The position numbers were made by a program, and so were the translations under genes. DNA of 64,000 bases from Canna indica (Eukaryota; Streptophyta; Magnoliopsida; Zingiberales; Cannaceae), in assembly GCA_034359265.1 (NCBI GenBank), contig CP136890.1, positions 36,519,001 to 36,583,000 on the forward strand. Direction: 5' to 3'. The notes below the pieces were generated by a model. That model worked only from the letters and a program-made list of their open reading frames with translations, searched no databases and was not told the DNA's origin. The stretch's first letter is position 1, and every line of letters begins with the position of its first letter. Shown here in pieces: positions 47,601 to 58,435 of this stretch.

Positions 47601-47867
47601 TGGTTGTCTATTTTCACTAAAATGAGTTTTCAAGTCCTAACTTTGACCATAGTTGAATTTTCTTATCTTTTTTTATTGATGTCAAAAGGGAAAGAAAAAT
47701 ATAGGTAAAAGAGAAGAAAATATAGGAAAATCATGCATATAGATAGGGAAAGTTTATTTTCATAGATATGCATGTTGATAGGGGGAGAAATCCCATGATT
47801 GATATCATTTTATGCTTAAATGTAGATATTTTCTTAAGGATATTTATCATCATCGAAAGGGGGAGAT
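44640..47867. other. Non-coding 3' internal region of gag-only element copy 2
   Basis: 3.2 kb without integrase, RT or RNase H motifs. Consists of diverged, roughly 450-600 bp AT-rich repeats that share phrases such as GAATTTCGAAA, TGACATGATTC and CACTTCAAACTTGATACAC (e.g. near 45700, 46050, 46560, 47060). Confidence 0.55.
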
Positions 47868-49012
47868 TGTTGGCCTAAGGTTTTTAACCTTGGTCTTAAT
47901 CTCGGTTTTGATGATAACAAACATGGAACTAATGGTTTCAATGAGAAATACTTTCAGGTTCCAAGTCGGTTAGTTCTCGACGTCCACGATCGAAAATATC
48001 AAAGAAATCAGAAAATCGGAAGGACATTGGTCAACGCACTCGAATTTCGTTAGGAAGATAGAGTTTAGGTTTAGGGTGTCTAGCATATATTGTAAATCCT
48101 CAAATTGATGCTTATGAACCCAAAACTTTGAAACCTGAAGCCCGTAAATGAACGTCACGAGAAAAATCCACGAAAAGCCTCCTTTCCCAGGTGTCAGCCG
48201 ATGTGCGGTCGATTGGCCATCAATCGGCCACTGCCCGATCTGGACAGTGTGCTCCGATCGATGGTCAGTCGTTCGGACGGTCGATCGGCCTTCGATCGGC
48301 CATTGATCATTCCCAAGCCTTCATTGAGCCATTATTTGGTGAAACCCTAGTTTGATCTCTCCACTACCCGGTATAGCCTTCAAGCTTCATCGATTCATCA
48401 TCTTAAGACATCAAGAGGACTAGGGAGTTGCTTTTGGAGCTAAGTATTTGTTGTTTGATTTATTGCTCCATTAAGTTGTGTATTTTCTTATTTATTTCAT
48501 TGTATTTAAGCTTGTGAAGACCTAGGTTGTTAGGTCTTGAAATTGGGTGTGGTAGCATTGGTGTTTGAGGTTTAAATCCACCGGTGTAAACGTAATTTAC
48601 TATGATTAGTGATTGTTGTCCCTTAGGATTGAGGTGGAAGAGTGCTCTCTGTAAGAAGGCGGAGACTTTCGGGTATGGAAGTGCCTTAGGTTGAGAGCGG
48701 AGACTCTTTGTTGTAAAAAGTCCTATTTGTAAGGGAAACGATATAATCTAGTAAAACTAGTTTGAAAATCCTAAGTGGGGTGCTTGGGTAATGGAGTAAG
48801 CATTGGGGCCGAATCAGTATAAACCAAAGTGTAAACATTTTCTCTTTTGCGTATTGAATTTCTTATTATTTATCTTGCTTTCGCTTGCTACTCGATTTTT
48901 GAATTGCATAAGTAGTTTAAGAAACGTTTAAAACCGAAATTAGGCAAAAATTTAGTTAACACACTATTCAACCCCCCCCCCTACCTCTCTAGTGTAGGTC
49001 ATTTCACCAACA
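47868..49012 (+). repeat. 3' LTR of gag-only element copy 2 (TATA region deleted)
   Basis: Matches 35622-36818, but the segment with CTTATAAATACC (about 130 bp of the 5' LTR) is missing at about 48300, and it has an extra segment near 47975-48020. Confidence 0.82.
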
Positions 49013-50575
49013 CTTGCAACTTCAAGCTAGTGCCTATGTTTGCGCTCCACGCTAGCATTTTGTTGTGGGGTTTCTACACAACTAAACTGATGGACAATTC
49101 CTTGGTTCCTAAGGAATGTTTGAATGGCATTATTATTAAATTCACAGCCATTATCATTGTGAATGACCTTGACTGAGGTGTTGAATTGGGCTTTTACAAA
49201 CTTAATGAAATTGATGAGTAAGTGTGGTACTTGACTTTTTGAAGCAAAGAGATAGGTCCAGCAATTCCTTGTATTGTCATCCACCAAGGTCAAGAAATAA
49301 GAAAAATTATTATATGTTGGAATCTTGTGTACCCCAAACATCACAATGAAGAACATCAAATGAACTTTTTGCTTTATTCATACTCAAAGGAAATGGTAAC
49401 CTACATTGTTTAGCTAATGGACAAACATTGCAAAAGAAATTTGAACTGTGTTTCAACTCAGGTATTACATCTTCATTCTAGAATTGCACATGTGTCCTAA
49501 TCGTAGGTGCCAATTGGAAACACTATCTAATGAAATTGCTAGAGCTTGAACATCCCTATTGTGGTTTTCAGTTGGTTGAGCTCCTGGTATCAAGTGCAAA
49601 CCATTCACCTCTTTACCACTCCCCAAAGTTTTCCTCGAGACTAGGTCCTGTATGACAAAATTGGTTGGGTTAAAGGTAATGGAACAGTTCATTTCTCTTG
49701 TCACTTTACTCATTGACATGAGATTGAATTTGAAATTTGGAGCTGATAATGTATTGGGTAGTTGGATGTGTTTATTCACATATGTTGTCCCAATATGAGA
49801 TATGCTAGTGGCCGGTTGAGCCATTTGGCAAGGAAATTTTGCTATCTGGTGTAGGCTTTGAAAACCTATCTAATGTTATGTGATTTGAAGTTATATGGTC
49901 TGTAGCACCGTTATCTAATATCCAATTTTTAGATAGAATAGATGCAACTGAATGAAAATGGTTACCTGCCATACTTGCTACATGGTTCTCTGTGTATTTG
50001 TTCTCAGCAAATTTGTTTTGCAACATTGTGAACAACGAATTGAACTGTTCTTCATTTAGTCCACCCTTTGAGGTTTTAACTACATTGTTTCCTTCTTTTC
50101 CCAATGCATGTTCATCATTTCTTTCACTCAATCCTGCCTGCATTGCATTCACTAGTCTACCACTGTATTTCTACTTTCTTTTGTACAGCTTGTGCCCTGG
50201 TGGATACCCTACCACTTGTAACAATACTCTTTTATATGCCTTGTTCTTTGACATATGTCACATAACCTTTTACTGTATGACTGATCCTTGCCATTATTGT
50301 ATTTGAAACTTCCTCCATGTCCCTAAATAGAGTTGTTTAAGGCTACGCTTTCCATTGCAAGAGTAGAATTTGAGTTCACCTTTCTCTGCATTTCTTCTTG
50401 CTCTAACATGCCATAAATTTAATTTATGTCAGGTAATGGCTTCATCATTAATATTTGTCCTCGGGTTCCGACATAAGAGTCATTTAACCCACAAGAAACT
50501 GTGTGAGTTTGTCCTTTGTTTTGTAATCCCTCCCAACTAGGCATTTACAGTAAGAGTTGATCTACATTGCATCTC
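49013..50575 (-). pseudogene. Copia host element, gag C-terminus, protease and integrase
   Basis: Minus strand. Gag remnant 50575-50160 (LTQFLVGLNDSYVGTRGQIL, EEMQRKVNSN, zinc knuckle CDICQRTRHIKEYC, GYPPGHK). Protease 50152-49805 with WILDNGATDHI, where the family has D-S/T-GA. GAG-pre-integrase with NWHLRLGHM near 49500. Integrase core 49359-49013 (LTLVDDNTR, VIHNDNGCEF, NASVERKHRH). Several stops. The 5' LTR and gag N-terminus are absent to the right. Continues at 35621. Confidence 0.85.
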
Positions 50576-51224
50576 GTAGGAGTGGAAATATATACTCCTA
50601 GGATTAGTGTTTCAAACCAATAAGAGGGCTCAAGATGGATCAAATCCATATCATGTGCCCACGGGTTTAAAACAAATGGATCAAATTCATCTAACGAGTT
50701 TGAGTCCAATAAGTGGACTCAACTAGATGGATCAAATCCATCTCATGTGCCTCGCAAGCCATCTTCTCTCTTCTTTCCCATGGACATAATGACATCTTAT
50801 GTCATATATGTCATTGTTATTTTACCTTTGTATCCTTCCTATATGTGTGTGACCTTATGGGCTTCTGAAATATGTTGGTAATTAATAATGAATTATAATT
50901 CTCACTGAAGTGGAATTACATGATTTAAACTCTTTAAATTATTATTCATTCTCAATTAACAAATTCACTTATACAAGTCAAGAGAGGCTTCTAGGCAAGC
51001 ATCATGACTACCCAAATATCACAAGGTCGGTGGTTTGACCATTTCACTCTTCCTTATGCAGTTGTCATGCAATCAACTCCTTTCACCACTCTTTATCTCA
51101 TCCAGGTTAATCAAGTCCTGAATGTATAGATTCTTGTATCTTGAATCTTTATTCCAAAAATGCCCTTTATGAATCACATTCATAAATGCATACTGTTTTG
51201 GCCAAAGACTCCTGAATAAAGAGA
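50576..51224. other. Repetitive non-coding DNA between copia and viral sequence
   Basis: Contains two copies of GATGGATCAAATCCAT.TCATG (about 50633 and 50723) and related GGATCAAATTCAT words. May be LTR or leader of another retroelement; no gene seen. Confidence 0.4.
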
Positions 51225-52551
51225 TTGTACAAGAAGAATGTGATAAACTCCTCAAATAAATATGGGGGGATGAATCCTATTCATGATTTCCGAGACCATA
51301 TACAACTGGTCCTTCAGACACACGGATACCAAGGCTGGCAAGGGGGGGAAAGTAACCTCCTCTTATCAAGATCACTAATTGGGAGGTTGTCTAACAGCAG
51401 TCACACCAACTTCCGTTACAACGTCCAGCACGTCGCTGATCACCTAGCAAGCAGAGGTATACGAGCTATACCTGGGCAAGTTCGATCCACTGAGGCCCTA
51501 CAAGGAAGGCAATGGATCGTGAGACCTGCTATCCTGGCCACTACCGGATTAGAAGAGCTCGAGAGGTTAACTGGGAAACTACCAACCAGAAGATCAACAA
51601 AAGGATTGGGAGGATGAATTTGATCCTTCATCACTCCCTAAATGGGATACTTCTGACAATTCAGATGAAAATTGGAGCAACCCAATTTTTTTTCGTCAGG
51701 GTGGAGAAGAAGAAGAAGAAGAAGAAGAAGAAGGAATTTATTTTCCTGGTAAAAATGGAGCATATTACTCTTATTTCGATGAAAATATTGACCAATCAGC
51801 AACAGAAGCAGTGTATACTGCAGAACTGGATTACCCAATGATGAAGCAGCTGATCAAAGAAGTTGAAAAGAGCCAACCTGACAAGGTAACATCAGAATCA
51901 GCATTTTCTACAGCTGAATCAACATTTACTAGGCTCCCAAAAGAGCCAGTAATGGGACCAGCGTTATACCCCCCAGCCACTACCTCGAGCCACAGGAACA
52001 ACCCAGTAAGAGAATTACCTGCCATTCACTCAAGGGTCAACAATCTAGCAGGGGGATATTCGAAACATCACAGCAAGAGATACACCCTACCATCAGCACA
52101 GGTCAATACAGGAGCCATTTTAGTTTTGCCTGAAAGCATAGGGCAATATAGTGATGTGATTTCCAGATGGGAATCAATTACTTTGAATTTAATTAATGAG
52201 AAGAATTGGACGGACAACAAATCAAAGATGTGCTATATAGAGAATCTGCTTGGGGAAACAGAAAAGAAGACCTGGATCCAATGGAGGATGGCTTTTCCTA
52301 CAGAATATGATGAACTTACGAACATAGCGGATGATCCTCAAAATGTTCTCTCACAAATAAGAAGGATGTTCCTCCTAGAAGATCCAACAACTGGCTCCAC
52401 TGAGGAGCAGAATAGAGCATATGAGGATTTGGAACGACTCTCTTGCCACAATGTGAAGGATCTTTTCGACTATATCAATGATTACAAAGTCCTAGCCGCA
52501 AAATCCGGAAGAATGTATGTCTCACCAGAATTATCCGAAAAATTCTTCTGA
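51225..52551 (+). pseudogene. Badnavirus-like ORF3, N-terminal and coat-protein part, broken
   Basis: Polyprotein 5' part. In one frame, from about 51243 to 51617, sequence typical of the end of the movement domain and what follows it (GWQGGESNLLLSRSLIGRLS, YNVQHVADHLASRGIRAIPG). The frame then changes: the next frame is open only from 51571. It contains nine consecutive glutamates (GAA/GAG repeat at about 51706-51734), then a coat-protein-like region (LPESIGQYSDVISRWESITL, FTDN-type NWTDNKSKMCYIENLLGE, TWIQWR). It ends at TGA 52549-52551. The 51225 methionine is not a viral start; homology simply begins near it. Confidence 0.82.
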
Positions 52552-52554
52552 AAA

Positions 52555-55500
52555 ATGCCACCAATCATAGGAAAAGAATTGGAACAGACATTCGCAGAAA
52601 AGCATCCAGGAAATACCTTAGGAGTCTTTCCTAGAATCCATTTTACTTACCAATATTTGGAAGAACAATGTAAGAGAGCTGCTTTCCAAAGAAGTTTGAA
52701 GGACTTATCTCTATGCAAGAAAATCCCAATCCCAGGCTACTACAAGAAAGAAAAGAAGTATGGCCTGAGGAAGGCAAGAACTTACAAGGGCAAACCACAT
52801 GACACTCATGTCAGAATATTTAAGAAAAAGCACTCTGATAAGGTTCGAAAATGCAAGTGCTTTATATGTGGTGAAGAAGGACACTTTGCGCGCGACTGCA
52901 AAAGGAAGCAGGGAAATATAGCGCGAGCAGCCATAGTGGAAAATCTCGAACTATCCGACAACTGGGATGTCGTCTCAGTCGAACAAAACGAGCCAGACAG
53001 TGAAGCAATTTGTTCCTTTTCCGAAGGAGAATCTGGCATGGCACAAACCCTCTTGGTGGAACTAAGAGAAATGCCCTACGAAACTGCCTTAGTGATAATT
53101 ACGAAAGAAAAATCAGGAACTGAGGAAGAGAAACCTAACTCTTGGAGATCCAAAGTGACTCTTCCCGACCACATGAACAAATGTGAGCACGCATGGGAGG
53201 ACAATAATCAAGACATCACGAAAGGATGTGAGAGATGTACATGCTGCAAAGAAATCACCAATCCCAGTATGAGGGCACATTGCCGAAAATGCTTGATAAC
53301 GGTATGCCCAATGTGCTCAAGATTCAGTCTAGGCCGACGAATCATAATCAGAAAAATGAGGTTCCCACCTTATGATGATAAGGATAGCCTCATTAAAGAG
53401 CTATTAGATTACACTATATATCTCTTAGCTGAGAATCAAAGGCTCAGAGACGAAATTGAAGAGTTAAAGCTCTCCCAAGACATGAATGAGCTAGAAGAGG
53501 AGTTTGGAAGAATGAAATTAAATAAAGGCAAGGGGCCGATGATTAATGAAGACAGCCCTAAGACAGAAAGAAAGCAGACAGGAATAATCTTTAAGGAAGC
53601 CATAAATATTCTATCAGAGGAAATTTATGAAGAAATTGAGGTACACTGTGTCCTTCCGGACCCAAGAAGAGGAAAAAGGGTCCTGAACAGATTATACAAT
53701 ATGGTAATATTTATGGAAATACCCGGCCTCAAAAGCTTTAAAATTCAAGCTATCCTAGACACAGGTGCCACAGTCTGCTGTATAGATCAAGACTCTGTCC
53801 CAATAGAAGCACTTGAACCAAGCGCCTACCCCATACTCATCAATGGAGTAAATTCACAACAAACAGCGAGATTAAGACTAAAGGGTGGCCAGATGTCTAT
53901 TGAAGACAATAAATTCAAAATTCCATTTACCTATGCATTTCCCATGGGTAAAAAGGATGGTATTCAAATGCTTATCGGTTGCAACTTCATCAGAGCAATG
54001 CAAGGAGGAGTAAGAATTGAAGAACAGACAGTGACCTTTTATAAAAAGGTAACTACAATTAATACCAGAATTGATACGGAAATATCCTCAACTGCAGCCA
54101 TTGAAGAACTATGCTTATCAGAAGAAGAATACCTTGAGGTCAAAAGCGCGGTAGCATATGACCATTTTCAAGAATCAGAAAAGTTCAAGAGAAAGTTTAA
54201 CCCCTTGCTAAGAAGACTAAAAGAGCAAGGATTTATTGGGGAAAACCCTTCAATTCACTGGTCAAAAAATCAGGTAGTCTGCAAACTTGATATTATTAAT
54301 CCTGACCTTACCATTCAGGATAAGCCATTAAAGCACATTACTCCTGCAATGAAAGACCAGTTTGACCGACATATTCAAGCACTACTAAAAATCGGTGCGA
54401 TAAGACCAAGTACCAGCCGCCACAGAACCATGGCGATAATGGTAAATTCAGGGACCAGTATAGATCCCATGACAGGAAAGGAAGTTAAAGGAAAAGAAAG
54501 AATGGTCTTTAACTACAAGTCTCTGAATGACAATACACATAAAGATCAATATAGCTTACCCGGTATCAATACCATTTTGAAGAGGATCGGCAACAGTAAA
54601 ATATTCTCCAAGTTCGACCTTAAAAGTGGATTCCATCAGGTAGCCATGGATCCAGACTCAATACCATGGACTGCCTTTACAGTACCAGGTGGATTATATG
54701 AATGGCTTGTAATGCCGTTCGGACTAAAGAATGCGCCTGCGGTATTCCAAAAAAAAATGGATCTATGCTTCAAAGGAACGGAAAAATTTATTGCCGTATA
54801 TATTGATGACATCTTAGTATTTTCAGATACTGAGGAACAACATGCAGAGCATCTAGAAAAGATGCTAAAGATCTGTGAAAAGGGGGGATTAGTGCTATCC
54901 CCCACCAAGATAAAGATTGCCACAAAGGAGATTGAGTTTCTTGGAGCGATAATTGGCGACAGTAAGATCAGGCTCCAACCTCATATCATTAAAAAGATAA
55001 TAAGTTTCGAGGAAGAAAAGCTGAAAACCAAGACAGGGCTGAGATCTTGGTTAGGTATATTAAATTATGCCAGGTCTTACATTCCTAATCTGGGCACCTT
55101 ATTAGGACCATTATACTCGAAGCTAAGCCCACATGGAGATAAGCGCATTAAGCCATCAGACCAACTACTGATTGAAAAGATAAAAAGACTGGTACAGGAA
55201 CTGCCTGATTTAGAATTGCCACCGCAAGGTTCATACATAGTCCTAGAAACTGATGGATGTATGGAGGGATGGGACGGTGTTTGCAAATGGAAGCCCAAAA
55301 AGAATGATCCCAGGAGTACTGAAAAAGTATGCGCATACGCCAGTGGAAAGTTCTCTATTCTTAAGTCGACAATTGATGCTGAAATCCATGCATGCATGGA
55401 AACAATGAGGGCTCTAAAAATCCACTATTTAGACCAAAAGGAAATTACCCTTAGAACCGACTGTCATGCCATAATAAGCTTCCACAACAAATCTACACAG

Positions 55501-56235
55501 AATAAACCATCAAGAGTCAGATGGATAAACTTTGTAGATTTCATCACAGGGACAGGTATTCAAGTTAATTTTGAGCATGTAGATGGCAAATTAAACACAC
55601 TGGCTGATTCTTTGTCTAGATTGACTACCAACTTGGCTCAAATACAAGAACCCGAGAAAATCTATAAGCACCTGGAATTCTTAGAAGGAGCATTAACTGA
55701 AGCAGAACAAGCTCCCCTGACAGTCACTAATCAGTTAAATTTGGCCATGATAAGCATGAACCATCTGCTTGAAGACATTAAGATTAATTCAACCTTCATG
55801 GCTATAACATCTTGGGATGATGACTGGGAAGACGTGTTTCAAGAGAATGAAAACGTCATTAGTGGCATCATGAACATGGAAGCAATTTATGAGAACAACC
55901 CATCCCCAATGTGGAACACAGTCCCTTATTGGGACGAATATGAAGAAATTGAAGAAATTCTCAATCAACTGACTCAAACATCCGAAGAGACCACAATTTC
56001 ACAAAAGCAAGAACCCACTCAAAAACTAAGTGATAAACATTATCACTTAAAGGACAGTACCTTGGAGCAACCTAAAGGCTCAAAGGCAAAGACCTTGTAT
56101 CATGAAGAAATGGCCTTGTATCACCCATACAACAATTTCTCTGAGCAAGTTGAATGCTCAAGGACAAAGGTCATGTACCACGAAGAATTGACCTTGTACC
56201 AAGAATCTGAGGAGGAACCGCACAAAAGGGGTTAA
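52555..56235 (+). pseudogene. Badnavirus-like ORF3 remainder: zinc fingers, protease, RT, RNase H (1226 codons open)
   Basis: In the same frame as the preceding part, right after its stop. Residue numbers from 52555: CCHC knuckle about 100-116 (CFICGEEGHFARDC); second cysteine cluster about 211-257, a badnavirus hallmark (CERCTCCKEI, HCRKCLITVCPMC); coiled coil about 280-325; retropepsin DTGAT at 402-406; RT with FDLKSGFHQVAMD, MPFGLKNAPAVFQ and YIDD at 749-752; RNase H with ETDG (Asp at 900), DAEIHACMET and LADSLS. All catalytic motifs are intact and 3.68 kb is free of stops, so integration may be recent. The C-terminal 60 residues contain a repeated YHEE..LY motif. The methionine at 52555 is probably internal. 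Confidence 0.88.
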
Positions 56236-56300
56236 AGGAATCGCACAAAGGAGGAACCACACAAAAGGGGTTAAAGGAAGAATTGACCTTGTACCAACTG
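56182..56300 (+). repeat. Local duplication at the end of the viral ORF
   Basis: GAAGAATTGACCTTGTACCAA occurs at about 56181 and 56278; GAGGAACC.CACAAAAGGGG with GTTAAAGGAA occurs at about 56212 and 56250. A short tandem duplication spans the stop codon. Confidence 0.75.
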
Positions 56301-57209
56301 GATTACGAAACCCTGAGGAAGGGCAAATATCCAGCAAGAGATTAAAGGAACTACCAAGGGAGGCGGAACCCAGAACATCCGCAAATATATGAGGTATTAT
56401 ATTAATTAGTTTGTTAATTTTTGCAGTTAATAGTGCAGCTATGATTCTAGACGAACTCAAGAAGCTTGCCGACGCTAATCGAGGAACATATGCATCAACA
56501 AGGAAAAATATCACGACTGCTCAGTATTGGGCGTGCTTCTCAAATCAATCACAGGTTACAAAGAACGCGGGAGTGAAATGAGGAAAAGCGGAAACTTCAT
56601 GTTGATCACTCAACTATCTTCAAGTGATTCATGTTATACCCAATCTTCAAGCTATGAACATCCAAAGGTGAACCATAAGTAATGAAGTCAAAGTATAACA
56701 CTAAACACTTAAGATACTTTGGTGATCTCAAGTCCAAGGATACTTGCACCACTAATTTGATGAGATGTTTTCACAAACATAGATTGAACATTTTTGTGAA
56801 GATCTCAAGATTAGGTCTCCAATGAACTTGTTTCTTAAACAAGCACCCACATGTTAACTCTGAGCATCGCAATGCTCACAACTTATGAGAACTATTGCTT
56901 GAACGAGTCAATAAGTATAACATGTGCTAGTCTATCTGTATTAACAATGTTCTATCTTGTTAATATTGTGACTAGGGATAATTTAGGTATAAACACATTT
57001 ACATGCAATAAGAATCTCACATCATGAACTCTTCATGATTTCCTTTGCACTGTGTCATGTACCAAGGACTTTATTACATAGTTTAAGTCTTTATGCAAGC
57101 AAATGAATTAACATGAGCACTAAGTAATAAAGATAGTCTTTCATAAATAAGTAAAATGTACATGAAGAGTTCCCAATTATATGAGGGCTCTATGGCATAT
57201 CACTAACAA
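56281..57209. other. No clear gene; possible retroelement LTR or leader sequence
   Basis: A small ORF, 56441-56581 (+, 46 codons, MILDELKKLADANRG...), is not recognised. The stretch 56640-57200, with ATGAACTCTTCATGATT and CATGAAGAGTTCCCAATTAT, looks like non-coding retroelement sequence. Confidence 0.35.
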
Positions 57210-57593
57210 TTTTATCGCCGTCTCAACTTACATCACGCTTGGGTTCAACTCAGGTGACACAGATTGAAGGAGCCAGGATTTCACCATATCATCACATCGC
57301 CTCCAGATTCTATAGTTCAAAGAAATTTCTTCTGGTATCTGGATCGATCCATTTACAAAACCGACTTTGTTCTTCGCCGATAGGGATATCAACATGGATC
57401 ATTTTCATGATAAGTAATTTTCACTCCCATATAGCTTAATAGACACAAGCATCATATCTGGATGATCACTGTTCAACAGCACAAATGGATCATAGTCAAT
57501 ATTTGACACTTCCTGTGTTGTTCCCCTTTTTGGATTGACTTGCGATTCGTTAGATGTGGATCTCAACGAGATTGATCTCCGATTTCGGATCAT
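57210..57593 (-). pseudogene. Copia gag N-terminal fragment
   Basis: Minus strand from an ATG at 57593: DHPDMMLVSIKLYGSENYLS, then W(S)RSMLISLSAKNKVGFVNGS and RRCDDMVKSWLLQSVSPEL, the N-terminal half of a UBN2_3-type copia gag. A frame change occurs near 57405, and similarity ends near 57210. Confidence 0.75.
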
Positions 57594-57677
57594 TCCTCTT
57601 CGATTGCTTGTGGAATACCCTTCAACGCAGTCGGATCAGTGCGATCTATCAATGATCAGCACCCTGCTCTCATACCA

Positions 57678-58010
57678 TGAAGAAATTAGCACCAATCCTG
57701 GGGCACACATGTAAGGAGGAAGTGGATACTCGATTCATGGACGAAGGAAAGTATTATTTCATTTCAGGTAAAAGGGAATTCAAAAAATGAGAGTTACAAC
57801 GAAAAGTATAAAGCACGCTTTTATACTTATGCGGCATTATTTGAAAATAGGAAAAGAAAAATTACATGAATGCCCTTATGGCAAGGCATGCTGCATATAA
57901 CTCTTATGTTGTACAAGCAATAATTTCCTTTATTTAACTGGTATTTACCAAGCTGATTTCTCTCCTCGGTACTCGATACATCACTCAGTTCCTGCTCGAT
58001 ACCTTCAACA
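57678..58010 (-). repeat. Copia LTR (333 bp) with adjacent primer-binding site
   Basis: Minus strand starts TGTTGAAGGTATCGAG at 58010 and ends TTAATTTCTTCA-type sequence at 57678, followed directly by TGGTATGAGAGCAGG (57677-57663), a tRNA-Met-type PBS with one change. It is the 5' LTR of the gag at 57593. No partner LTR is in the window, so the element is truncated. Confidence 0.72.
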
Positions 58011-58435
58011 TACCACTATAATACAAGTTATAATTGCGTGCACAGATTCTCCTGTTGGCCACTTGGGAATCAAGTGCACATGATTTGACATTAGACTGTA
58101 GCACGTACATTGGCATTCGTAATCATCTTCGAATCAAGTTTAGGCTTTATAGGCTTCCCCACTGAACCAATCTATACTGTCTTTTTCTTTGGAATATTTA
58201 GGTTTTCAATTATTGATGAGATGCCTACTTTTTATTAGAAGTTGGAATGAAATACATAATTCCAGATATTATGTAATGCGATGGATTTGAGTCAAACAAA
58301 ATTGATGAGTAAACCACTTGAATTAATTTTAAAAAGAATCTTGCTGCACCTGCAGGAAACCTTTTGGTTAAAGAAAGAAAGAAATCCTAATCCAGTAATC
58401 CCTACCATGAAGAAAAGCAGAGCTCTTCTTCCAAC
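58011..58435. other. Intergenic, 3' side of the first GT61 gene
   Basis: Expected to hold the 3' UTR of the minus-strand gene; no poly(A) signal can be assigned with confidence. Confidence 0.4.

Larger units (their letters stand above)
35622..49012 (+). mobile_element. Gag-only LTR retrotransposon (TR-GAG-like), copy 2, interrupted by a gypsy element
   Basis: Plus orientation. 5' LTR 35622-36818, PBS TGGTATCAGAGC at 36821-36832, purine tract AAAGGGGGAGATT at about 47856-47867, 3' LTR 47868-49012. The flanking 5 bp are CTTGT and CTTGC. Related to copy 1: shared LTR ends (TGTTGRCCTAAGGTTTTCAACCTTGGTC), same PBS, same gag architecture and no pol. A Ty3/gypsy element is nested in its gag (37510-44010). 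Without it the element is about 6.9 kb. Confidence 0.85.
51225..56280 (+). mobile_element. Endogenous badnavirus-like pararetrovirus fragment
   Basis: Integrated Caulimoviridae sequence, badnavirus type, covering most of the ORF3 polyprotein: from the end of the movement-protein region through coat protein, zinc fingers, protease, RT and RNase H. The 5' part (ORF1, ORF2, most of the movement domain) and the intergenic region with the tRNA-Met site are absent, so it is less than a full genome and could not have replicated from this copy. Coding continuity is broken by one frame change (about 51571-51617) and one in-frame stop (52549-52551). It has no LTRs and no integrase, consistent with passive integration into host DNA. 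Confidence 0.88.

Noticed and set aside
51225..51617. Start of an intact viral gene at the 51225 methionine
   Set aside because: Similarity begins mid-protein, at the end of the movement domain; the methionine is incidental and the 5' part is missing.
56441..56581. 46-codon ORF after the viral polyprotein as an additional viral gene
   Set aside because: No recognisable viral motif and no support from context; left as unassigned.
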